Below are positions 1-7,363 of a stretch of DNA of 58,237 nucleotides, one piece after another (within the stretch, counting starts at the first letter, position 1; the number at the start of each line of letters is the position of its first letter). The position numbers were made by a program, and so were the translations under genes. This DNA is from Saprospiraceae bacterium (GTDB lineage Bacteria; Bacteroidota; Bacteroidia; Chitinophagales; Saprospiraceae), in the NCBI GenBank assembly GCA_027488135.1, contig JAIYCH010000023.1, positions 1 through 58,237 on the forward strand, in the 5' to 3' direction. Under the pieces are notes generated by a model. It was given only the letters and a program-made list of their open reading frames with translations, searched no databases and was not told the DNA's origin.

Positions 1-66
1 AAGTATTTTTCCTGCCGCCTCGATAATTTCAAGTTGTCTATCTGAAATTTTTACAGTGCCTGTCAT
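1..66 (-). CDS. TetR/AcrR-family transcriptional regulator, N-terminal fragment
   Basis: Only the first 22 codons lie in the window; the gene runs off the left edge. The ATG is the complement of 64-66, and the peptide starts MTGTVKISDRQLEIIEAAGK. The RQ-x-I-(I/L)-x-A-A-x-x-L pattern is the usual opening of the TetR DNA-binding domain, helix 1. It starts 11 bp after the stop of the 243-aa gene (78-809), so it is probably the last gene of that minus-strand operon. The ligand-binding half is not visible, so neither ligand nor target can be proposed. Confidence 0.6.
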   Translation of the reverse strand, partial: MTGTVKISDRQLEIIEAAGKIL

Positions 67-77
67 TATGTAATTTT

Positions 78-809
78 TTAAAGTTCACCTTTTTCTCCAT
101 TTACCCAACGCATCATCATTACGCGTTCTTGCGGAGTTTGTTTGAAAGGAAGATTACCAGCCAACAAATTTAAAAACCTATCCCAAAGATTATCTTTTTT
201 ATTTGCCTCTTCTTGCATTTGGGCTAAAGCAGTCAGGTACTCTTTCTTGTATTGAATAGCATCCTCAATATGGTACGATTGCGGCATATATTTAACTATT
301 TCTTTGGTAAGCGCGTCTATTTCTTGTTTATTGAATTTTTCGAATATTTGCAACTGAATAAAAGCGGAATGACCAATTCCTTGTACAGTATAAATATTGG
401 ACTGAATGACTGCCCATATTCCAAACCAATCAGCACTACTCAACCCTTTAAAATGGTCATCAGGATACTTCCCAATTTTTGCAAATAAAGAGGAAACAGA
501 ATCAGTGCTCAATTGGAACTCATTAAACATCGCAGAACTATCAGTACTTGAATGGTTTTCAATCATGTTTTTGAAATACGCTAAATGAGATTTAATTTTA
601 TCTTTTAGCAAATTAATTGAATTTGCATCTTCTTGAAAGTTGATTTTGCCAATGTCGCTACCAAACAATTTTACTATGTTGTTCGCTTCATCAAGTAATT
701 GGTTTACTTTAGTTTTGGCAGAATTTAATAAAACCCAGTTTGAATTTAAACCTTCAGATAAGTGCCTTAACTTAATTAAGGTCTCTAAGTTTTTGTTGTT
801 CGCTTCCAT
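78..809 (-). CDS. hypothetical helical protein, 243 aa
   Basis: I do not recognise this protein. It has no signal peptide or membrane segment and looks almost entirely alpha-helical, with many charged heptad-like stretches in the first 90 residues. The C-terminal third carries a Lys/Glu-rich stretch (about 205-215) followed by a short hydrophobic patch. It lies 16 bp downstream of the 135-aa membrane protein and 11 bp upstream of a TetR-type regulator on the same strand, so the three are probably co-transcribed. A cytoplasmic accessory protein controlled with its neighbours is plausible, but no function is claimed. Confidence 0.6.
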   Translation of the reverse strand: MEANNKNLETLIKLRHLSEGLNSNWVLLNSAKTKVNQLLDEANNIVKLFGSDIGKINFQEDANSINLLKDKIKSHLAYFKNMIENHSSTDSSAMFNEFQLSTDSVSSLFAKIGKYPDDHFKGLSSADWFGIWAVIQSNIYTVQGIGHSAFIQLQIFEKFNKQEIDALTKEIVKYMPQSYHIEDAIQYKKEYLTALAQMQEEANKKDNLWDRFLNLLAGNLPFKQTPQERVMMMRWVNGEKGEL

Positions 810-825
810 TTTTATACTATTTATT

Positions 826-1233
826 TTATGCTAAAGAATTCATTTTGAAAAAAGCTACTCCAAGCCAAATTACTGAAGTGGTCATAGTTATTGCACCCAG
901 TAAAACGAATATGGGAGACATCCCAAGGTATATTTCAGCAAGAATACCCAATGGCATGAATAAGCCAATAAGTCCCAGCCAAGAAATAATTTTCACGTTT
1001 TGGAGTTTGTCTCTGAAGTGAAGAAGTAGGTAGCCAATCAGAATATTTAAAAAGGCAAATAAGTTACCGTGAACGTGAGCGAGTCTGCTCTCAAAGTGCT
1101 TTCCTATGCTGTATGAATTAATCCATTCTTCTTTGCCCGGAGCAAAGTCACGGAGGTAAATTAATAGAAAACCGTAAGCCATGAAAAGTCCCATGGTCAG
1201 GAACCCAATCGCGATGTTGTTTTTACCGTTCAT
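826..1233 (-). CDS. small four-helix membrane protein with conserved-looking histidines
   Basis: The 135-aa product has four predicted membrane segments (about 7-27, 55-72, 82-103 and 106-128). Residues 46-60 contain three histidines (H46, H53, H55) just before the second helix. The size, four helices and His cluster recall the styrene-oxide-isomerase-like/StyC group of small haem-binding membrane proteins, but the resemblance is weak and I do not assign that function. It is the first gene of a minus-strand operon leading through the 243-aa protein to a TetR regulator. A promoter match lies 38 bp upstream. Confidence 0.6.
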   Translation of the reverse strand: MNGKNNIAIGFLTMGLFMAYGFLLIYLRDFAPGKEEWINSYSIGKHFESRLAHVHGNLFAFLNILIGYLLLHFRDKLQNVKIISWLGLIGLFMPLGILAEIYLGMSPIFVLLGAITMTTSVIWLGVAFFKMNSLA

Positions 1234-1270
1234 TATATTTAGATTTATAAAGTAAGTGAATGTTCGCTCA

Positions 1271-1302
1271 CAAAGATAGATGAATAATATTTACCCCTGC
1301 AA
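1271..1302 (-). promoter_or_regulatory. Bacteroidota-type promoter for the 1233-to-1 operon
   Basis: On the minus strand TATCTTTG (1271-1278) fits the -7 consensus TAnnTTTG. A TTG lies 21 nt upstream (1300-1302), slightly wider than the usual 19. It sits 38 bp before the ATG of the 135-aa membrane protein. Confidence 0.4.
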
Positions 1303-1586
1303 GGTTTATTTGAGAAAACGCCTAAACATGACAAAAGTCACCTGTTGGCTATGGGGAAATGGCTCTTTGGGGGCTTACCTTGCTGGTGTTGTATATTACA
1401 ATGAAAATAAACCACCTTACTTCAAGATTTCCTGGAACAGTCTTTTTCTATTAAAAAATAAGCAAATAATCCACTAATTGATCCGCGGAACCACCATAAT
1501 TAATAATTTCCATATAGACATCGAAGTCCGCCACATTTACTACTCATTTAAATAGGTGATATACTTAATTTTATTCTTTATCCCTG
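1303..1586. other. intergenic stretch without a supported gene
   Basis: Between the 135-aa protein gene and the M61 gene there are 353 bases with no gene I can support. The first part holds the operon promoter. A plus-strand ORF of 65 codons (1280-1477) overlaps that promoter, has no recognisable domain and is probably chance. No terminator-like hairpin with a T-run was seen downstream of the M61 stop. Confidence 0.5.
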
Positions 1587-3152
1587 TTATTCTCCAGCCC
1601 AGCTGCTATAAATCGCTTGCTGCAGGGCACTTGGTTGATCGATCTTAGAAATGGTATGCTTGAAAATATTATCTCCTTCTTTTGATTTTATCTTTTCCAT
1701 TTTTAACCCAGCATGTGCCAGATGCTTTTCATAATCCAATGCTTTAGTTGTATATATGTACTCAAAAAATTCAGATAACGATACGCCAGCAATTTGTTCG
1801 CAGGAAGCCTGAAATTCAGCTTCCGTAAATCCTCTTTTTTCAAATTTATAATATTTGTCGTATAGCAACCTCATGACATCATCTAAAGATTTAGTATTAT
1901 TCGTAGATTTTCGTATCTCGAAATCCAATAAAAGACCGATAAGCGGTCCTTTTTCATAATATGAGATGGATTTTCCAGGTTCTTTACCCTGCGTCCCGAA
2001 TGGACCATCACTCCAGGTACTGTAACTGGCTTGTTGTAAAGATTGAAAAAATCGGCCAGGATTATTTTCAACGGAATTTATATTGTTACTTAAATAAGAT
2101 AAAAGCATTTTGGCATCCATTAATCCTGCTCTCTTTACGACCAGGTATTCATAATACACCGTTAATCCTTCACTTATCCATAATTGGTTGGTCCTGTTTC
2201 CCATTTCATAATTAAACGGACCTAACTCCATTGGACGAATTCTTTTGACGTTAAAATGATGAAAATATTCATGCGCAATAAAATTCATCATTCGATTCAT
2301 GCCAGCCTCATTATTTAAACCATTCCCATCAAAACTAATGGTTGTGTTGTTTAAATGTTCAATCCCACCCCTTCCTGGTCCAATGGCAATAAAAGTATAT
2401 TTCTTGTAGGGAATGTCATTTATTATGCCAACGGAAGAAGAAACAATTTTTTTCAGGTTATCCATAAATAAAACCCTGTCAAACTGTCCTATGTTATAGC
2501 CAATGAAGGCATGTTCTAACCCGTTTAAATAAAAAGAGGGAAGCGCTTCAAGTTTTCCAATCAACAAAGGACAATCGTATAATATATCAAAATCTTTTGC
2601 TTCAAAGGTGTTCGTTTTTCCTTTAACAGGATCTAAACCCGTAGCTACCGTGAAATCTTTATTATTTAATACCACACTTACCGTTACCGGAATATTTAAC
2701 TTTCCAGGAATGTATAAAAATGAATTTTCTGGAACTATATATGCATGCGCACTATCTACAAAACTATTTGCTACAAATTTTCTAAACGTTTTTACTTTAT
2801 AACTTATCTTAAATTCCTTATTCTTAACCCCTTTAATTACCCAGGTATGATCATTTGGGTGAATAACCGACAAGTTTTTTTTATCCGAATCTGAAGCTTG
2901 TATATTTTCAATTGATTTTGAATAATCCATTAACTGGTAATACCCTGGCATCCACCTTGGCAGCTTTAATTCTATCGAATCAATGGACCAAAAGTTACAA
3001 GAGAGCTCAACTAAATAACTATTTGTTTCCGCTGTAGGAAAAGAAAGCGTGTACTTCAAATCAGGAATTTTAACCTGCCCAATGACTACCTTATCACAAA
3101 AATTAAATACAACCAAAAAAATTAAAGCTTGCTTAAAGTAGGTATTTCTCAT
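1587..3152 (-). CDS. M61-family metallopeptidase, exported
   Basis: A zinc-dependent peptidase of the M61 (glycyl aminopeptidase) family, probably acting in the periplasm. The zinc motif HEYFH is at 294-298, and the third ligand is probably E328 in WISEG. GGIEH at 262-266 is the substrate-side motif upstream of the zinc site. The N-terminus has a hydrophobic stretch (about 8-20) consistent with a signal peptide. Many M61 proteins have a PDZ domain after the catalytic part; this one is 521 aa and ends shortly after the helical domain with no PDZ-like sequence. The gene is monocistronic and divergent from the sulfatase cluster. Confidence 0.88.
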   Translation of the reverse strand: MRNTYFKQALIFLVVFNFCDKVVIGQVKIPDLKYTLSFPTAETNSYLVELSCNFWSIDSIELKLPRWMPGYYQLMDYSKSIENIQASDSDKKNLSVIHPNDHTWVIKGVKNKEFKISYKVKTFRKFVANSFVDSAHAYIVPENSFLYIPGKLNIPVTVSVVLNNKDFTVATGLDPVKGKTNTFEAKDFDILYDCPLLIGKLEALPSFYLNGLEHAFIGYNIGQFDRVLFMDNLKKIVSSSVGIINDIPYKKYTFIAIGPGRGGIEHLNNTTISFDGNGLNNEAGMNRMMNFIAHEYFHHFNVKRIRPMELGPFNYEMGNRTNQLWISEGLTVYYEYLVVKRAGLMDAKMLLSYLSNNINSVENNPGRFFQSLQQASYSTWSDGPFGTQGKEPGKSISYYEKGPLIGLLLDFEIRKSTNNTKSLDDVMRLLYDKYYKFEKRGFTEAEFQASCEQIAGVSLSEFFEYIYTTKALDYEKHLAHAGLKMEKIKSKEGDNIFKHTISKIDQPSALQQAIYSSWAGE

Positions 3153-3375
3153 TGCGTTTCGTTTTGCACTTTTTCTTTCAAATCAGATTTTTTTAAATAT
3201 ACACATTATTCCTTATAGATCAGGTCTTTTTCAATATGCATCATTATCCATATATAAATGAATATGAAGATTTTCCAACATCAGTCTTAAAATTTCAGAA
3301 AATGAAGTATTTCATATAACATGATACTCCTTTAATCAAACTGCTCATTAAGATAAAAAGTATTACCTTTAAAAA
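3153..3375. other. divergent intergenic region between M61 and sulfatase genes
   Basis: About 220 AT-rich bases between two divergent transcription units. A near match to the -7 element (TATATTTA on the minus strand, about 60 bp before the M61 ATG) is the only promoter-like signal. No clean TAnnTTTG was found for the sulfatase direction. Confidence 0.3.
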
Positions 3376-3528
3376 ATGACAGAATTATTACTTAAAATGC
3401 GAAGAGAAATGGAAGCCCTGGAAAAAATTAATACCCGGTCATACCTTATTCCCTGCTCAACTTTATTTAAGAAATATGGATGGCATGGGTATTTTATCCT
3501 CCCTTTTTTTCATTCTTCAATAGATTAA
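3376..3528 (+). CDS. possible small protein, 50 aa, upstream of the sulfatases
   Basis: An ATG at 3376 opens a 50-codon frame ending in TAA at 3526-3528, three bases before the ATG of the first sulfatase. The product begins MTELLLKMRREMEALEKI, is helical at the start and has one Cys; no family is recognised. Its tight spacing to the sulfatase suggests a leader or the first gene of the operon, but short frames like this also arise by chance. Confidence 0.25.
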   Translation: MTELLLKMRREMEALEKINTRSYLIPCSTLFKKYGWHGYFILPFFHSSID

Positions 3529-3531
3529 TAA

Positions 3532-4923
3532 ATGAGATATTTCATTTGGTTCTCCCTATTGTTTTCTTTACTGAATAGCACCACTCAGATTCCAAAAGAT
3601 CCAATTCCCCCAAATATCATTTTCATTCTTGCGGATGATTTAGGATGGAGCTCCCTCTCCGAACAAATGGATCCTGCCATGCCTGGTTCAAAAAGCGATT
3701 ATCACCTTACGCCTAATATAGACAGATTATTAAAATCTGGTATGCGGTTTACCCAAGGTTACGCGCCTGCCTCTATTTGCTCACCGACCAGAAGAAGTAT
3801 CCTTTTTGGCCATACGCCAATGAGACAGGATGATGAATCATTTGGCAGAAGATATGAACCTGGAAAAAATAGTTTTTTAACCATTCCCCAGGTTTTGAAA
3901 AAAATCAATCCTGAATATGTGACAGCACATTATGGAAAATGGGATTTGCGTATTGGCGTTCCTCCTAGCTCTTTCGGTTACGATTTTTCGGACGGAGATA
4001 ATGGAAATGGGCAAGGAAATACCTCCAATAACGGAGATGAAAAATGGACTACTTTTTTTACTGAAGATAATCCAAAGCAAATAGATACTCTTACAAATAG
4101 AACCAAAAGATTTATCAGCGACCAGGTTAATCAGAATAAGCCGTTTTTTCTTCAATTATCTCATTATGCTACCCACGCAAATATTACAGCGAGGGCTGAA
4201 ACCATCGCTCGTTTTGAAAAAATACCAAAGGGTGATAAACACCACCATGCAGCCTGGGCTGCCATGTTAGCCGATTTAGATGCTTCCATAGGTGAACTCA
4301 TTTCTCATTTGGATCAATTGGGTGCCCGAAAAAATACTTATCTGTTCTTTATGTCCGATAATGGGGGAGTGGAGTTTATCGCTCCTGTAAAAAACCGTTT
4401 GGATCATCCTGATTCTTTCCCTTCCCCAATGAGAAATGCGCCATTGAGAGGCGGAAAATGGACTTTGTTTGAAGGTGGCATCAGAGTGCCCTTTTTCGTA
4501 TCCGGGCCCGATATTCCCGTAAATTCAAGTAGTAATACGCTGGTTACAGGGTATGATTTGCTCTCAACCTTTGCCGACATTGCCGGATCAAAAGAGCCAA
4601 ATTCATTTTCTTTAGATGGAAATAGTTTTAAAGCTTCTCTATCAAATCCTAAGACCACATCCGGTAGCCGAAATCTATATTTCCATCGGTTTAATAACGG
4701 ATATCCTCATTCTGCTATCCGTTCTGGCGATTTTAAACTGTTGAAATTTTGGAAAACAGGGGAAATACTTCTTTTTAATTTAAAAAAAAAAAAAAAAAAA
4801 AAAACGAATCTTGCTGCTATTGAACCTGAAAAACGAGTAACTTTAAATAAGGAGTTGGAACGTTATTTTAAAGAAGTAAATCCTGCTTTATTCAACCAAT
4901 TATCCACCTTAACTGCTAAATAA
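3532..4923 (+). CDS. sulfatase (arylsulfatase family), with a 23-base A run
   Basis: A type I sulfatase hydrolysing sulfate esters, probably periplasmic. The N-terminal hydrophobic stretch (about 3-16) fits a signal peptide. The metal-binding ADD is at 34-36. The formylglycine motif is CSPTR at 83-87, with C83 as the residue to be converted. The later DNGG metal site and the C-terminal subdomain are present. Near the C-terminus, where the family usually has an L-x-x-D-P-x-E-x-x-N-L-A type segment, codons 418-424 are seven AAA lysines coming from a run of 23 A (4782-4804). The spacing to the following TNLA is what the family expects, so the frame is intact as written. Its TAA abuts the ATG of the next sulfatase. 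Confidence 0.9.
   Translation: MRYFIWFSLLFSLLNSTTQIPKDPIPPNIIFILADDLGWSSLSEQMDPAMPGSKSDYHLTPNIDRLLKSGMRFTQGYAPASICSPTRRSILFGHTPMRQDDESFGRRYEPGKNSFLTIPQVLKKINPEYVTAHYGKWDLRIGVPPSSFGYDFSDGDNGNGQGNTSNNGDEKWTTFFTEDNPKQIDTLTNRTKRFISDQVNQNKPFFLQLSHYATHANITARAETIARFEKIPKGDKHHHAAWAAMLADLDASIGELISHLDQLGARKNTYLFFMSDNGGVEFIAPVKNRLDHPDSFPSPMRNAPLRGGKWTLFEGGIRVPFFVSGPDIPVNSSSNTLVTGYDLLSTFADIAGSKEPNSFSLDGNSFKASLSNPKTTSGSRNLYFHRFNNGYPHSAIRSGDFKLLKFWKTGEILLFNLKKKKKKKTNLAAIEPEKRVTLNKELERYFKEVNPALFNQLSTLTAK
4782..4804 (+). repeat. 23-base poly(A) homopolymer inside a sulfatase gene
   Basis: Twenty-three consecutive A residues within the coding sequence of the first sulfatase, encoding seven Lys. Such a tract is prone to replication slippage, and a length change not divisible by three would remove the last ~45 residues. 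It is also a typical site for assembly error. Confidence 0.95.
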
Positions 4924-6444
4924 ATGAAGCCATTTTTGAAATACTTAATGATTGCTTTTAGCCTTTTTACTCTTGCCTTGGTCTTTTTCAGTTTCAACAT
5001 TGAAAAAGCAGCCGCTAAGCATCCAAATATCATTTATATTTTGGCAGACGATCTGGGATACGGAGATGTATCTTGTTATCAGGCATCAGGAAAAATCCAC
5101 ACACCAAATATCGATTTGTTAGCCGCTGAAGGCATGCGATTTACAGATATGCACAGCCCATCCGGCGTATGCACACCTACCCGATATGGCATCATTACCG
5201 GGGAATATCCCTGGCGCTCGAAATTACCCGTGGGTGTTTTACGGGGTTATAGCCGAAATCTTATAGATCCGGAAAAGGGAACCGTTGCAGAATTACTTAA
5301 AAAATACGATTATGAAACGGCGGTGGTAGGAAAATGGCACCTTGGCATCGATTGGATTTTATCTGATAAGGCCATTGAAAAAGGTCTTGGAAAAGCCCCA
5401 GGCTATGGTATTCAGTCTGAAATGGACACCTCTGACATTAATTTTGACAAAAAACCTACTTTTGGACCCAATAATCTGGGCTTCAATTATTCTTATATTC
5501 TTCCCGCTTCTTTAGATATGCCCCCTTATTGTTATCTGGAAAATCATCAGTTAACCTCTCTGCCAAGTTCTTTTACCTCTGGAAATAAACTGGAAAGTGG
5601 TTACACCGGTCCTTTTTGGCGTGCGGGAAAAATGTCTCCTGATTTTGATTTTTATGAGGTATTACCAACCTTCATAAATAAAGCGAAGGCCTTTATCTTG
5701 AGTCAGAAGAAGGAGAAACCCTTTTTTCTTTATCTTCCTCTTGCCGCACCTCATACTCCCTGGGTACCCAAAAAAGAATACGTTGGCTCTTCTAAAGCAG
5801 GAGAATATGGTGATTTTACCCGGCAGGTAGATGCGGCAGTGGGCGAATTACTGAAAGTGCTTAAAGAAAAAGGGATTGAAAAAAATACCATGGTCATTTT
5901 TACCAGTGATAATGGTCCTTACTGGAGGGAAAACTTTACTGAACAATTTCAACATCGTGCAGCTGGCCCTTTTAGAGGTATGAAGGGCGATGCTTATGAA
6001 GGAGGACATAGAATTCCATTCATTGTTCGTTGGCCTGAAAAAATAAAAAAGGGTACTGTTTCTGATGCTATCGCTTGCCAGACAAGTCTGCTCAGTACTC
6101 TGCGAGATTTGTTGTCTGATAAAGATCCAAAATTTGACAGAAAAGATAGCTATAGCATTTTACCCGATTTGCTAAGTAAAACCAATTCCTCAAATGTGGA
6201 AAAACCTATTATTCACAGTTCTTCAAAAGGATATTTTGGCATTCGTTTAGGCGATTGGAAACTTATTGACCAGCTCGGCTCTGGCGGATTTACTGCGCCC
6301 GATAAGGAAAATCCAACACCAGGTGGGCCTAGGGTACAGCTTTACAATCTGAAATCAGATCCGATGGAAAAGGAGAATGTTGCGTTAAAATATCCGGAAA
6401 AGACAACGGAACTTTTAGCTAAACTGGTTGAAATTAAAAAATAG
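4924..6444 (+). CDS. sulfatase (arylsulfatase family)
   Basis: The second tandem type I sulfatase, 506 aa. It has an N-terminal hydrophobic segment (about 5-24), ADD at 41-43, the formylglycine motif CTPTR at 83-87, KWHLG at about 138 and TSDNG with the metal Asp/Asn further on. The C-terminus carries the usual LYNLKSDPMEKENVA-type segment, which shows what the poly(A) tract has replaced in its neighbour. It starts directly after the TAA of the first sulfatase with no gap, so they share a message. The two differ enough that different sulfated substrates are likely; neither can be predicted. A formylglycine-generating enzyme is not seen in this window. Confidence 0.92.
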   Translation: MKPFLKYLMIAFSLFTLALVFFSFNIEKAAAKHPNIIYILADDLGYGDVSCYQASGKIHTPNIDLLAAEGMRFTDMHSPSGVCTPTRYGIITGEYPWRSKLPVGVLRGYSRNLIDPEKGTVAELLKKYDYETAVVGKWHLGIDWILSDKAIEKGLGKAPGYGIQSEMDTSDINFDKKPTFGPNNLGFNYSYILPASLDMPPYCYLENHQLTSLPSSFTSGNKLESGYTGPFWRAGKMSPDFDFYEVLPTFINKAKAFILSQKKEKPFFLYLPLAAPHTPWVPKKEYVGSSKAGEYGDFTRQVDAAVGELLKVLKEKGIEKNTMVIFTSDNGPYWRENFTEQFQHRAAGPFRGMKGDAYEGGHRIPFIVRWPEKIKKGTVSDAIACQTSLLSTLRDLLSDKDPKFDRKDSYSILPDLLSKTNSSNVEKPIIHSSSKGYFGIRLGDWKLIDQLGSGGFTAPDKENPTPGGPRVQLYNLKSDPMEKENVALKYPEKTTELLAKLVEIKK

Positions 6445-6453
6445 GATTTTGCC

Positions 6454-7308
6454 GTGTTCAATGCTAAATTTATGACCAAAATAATTTGTTGGTCTTTGGG
6501 ATTAATAGTCTCTGCATTATCGTGCACCCAATTTAAAAAGGTTGCTTTTAAAGCTGAGAAAAATATCCCATTTTCAGGTTCAGAATTTTATCGTATTGCC
6601 GCCTCCTTTTCGGTAAATCAGAGAGATTCGTTGTGCATCGCGGCGGCGGTTAATGGTAACATCCCTGCTTTTTTTCAAAAATTTGTCCCCATTAAAACGA
6701 GGTTACAAGATAAAAATGGTCTTTTTCATCAGATAAAATTTTATGTTTCCCCTGATTATCTAATGATTGGATCCGATAAAGATTATGCCAGGATACCTGT
6801 TTCTCCTTTTACCGCTCAGGTATTAGCTGATAAAATGAATTGCTTTTTACCTACTGCCCTGATTGTGGATCAAATTTATCGGCACAGTAAAATCAAACTT
6901 GCTCCTTTGCCAATGTTTGCGTTTCGGGACAGTACCCCTACCTTTTGGCAACATCATTTGATGATTGAAGGTCAACTTCGAAATAAAGGAAAGGGCTTAG
7001 TGGCAGGTATAAAAAAAGATCTTATTATTTGTTCCGAAAAATATTTTAAAGGGAAAACTAATAGGGTTGCTATCTACGGCTGGCACAAGTTAGACGGAAA
7101 ACCTATTCAACCCATTTATACAGGACATATTGATAGTTATGTTGATTATAGTCATGGCGCCCGGTTTATATATAGAATCATAGAAGTTGATGGTAAAAAA
7201 TATGATTACGAAGATCTACTTCTTGATCCTACCTTTAAATATTTGTTAACCAATGACGATGCTCCTACGATTACCAAATATCCATACTCACTCCAATCTT
7301 TGGAATAA
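6454..7308 (+). CDS. conserved-looking lipoprotein of unknown function
   Basis: A 284-aa product with a lipoprotein signal: hydrophobic 10-22, lipobox SALSC with C24 as the lipidated residue. An ATG at codon 7 is an equally good start. The mature part has no domain I can name. A His/Tyr-rich C-terminal block (about 210-245, including GWH, GHIDSYVDYSHGAR) looks like a conserved, possibly catalytic core. It follows the second sulfatase by 9 bp and precedes the M1 peptidase by 55 bp on the same strand, so it probably acts in the same cell-envelope degradation process. Confidence 0.65.
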   Translation: MFNAKFMTKIICWSLGLIVSALSCTQFKKVAFKAEKNIPFSGSEFYRIAASFSVNQRDSLCIAAAVNGNIPAFFQKFVPIKTRLQDKNGLFHQIKFYVSPDYLMIGSDKDYARIPVSPFTAQVLADKMNCFLPTALIVDQIYRHSKIKLAPLPMFAFRDSTPTFWQHHLMIEGQLRNKGKGLVAGIKKDLIICSEKYFKGKTNRVAIYGWHKLDGKPIQPIYTGHIDSYVDYSHGARFIYRIIEVDGKKYDYEDLLLDPTFKYLLTNDDAPTITKYPYSLQSLE

Positions 7309-7363
7309 TTAAAGCGAATTATTCCTATTTTGTCTTATTGACAGGCTTTCAAATTTTATTACG

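Noticed and set aside
1280-1477. 65-codon plus-strand ORF
   Set aside because: It overlaps a promoter match for the opposite strand, has no recognisable domain, and sits in AT-rich intergenic DNA.
4782-4804. poly(A) run considered as a frameshift that breaks the sulfatase
   Set aside because: The frame continues to a typical C-terminus of the expected length, so as written the gene is intact.
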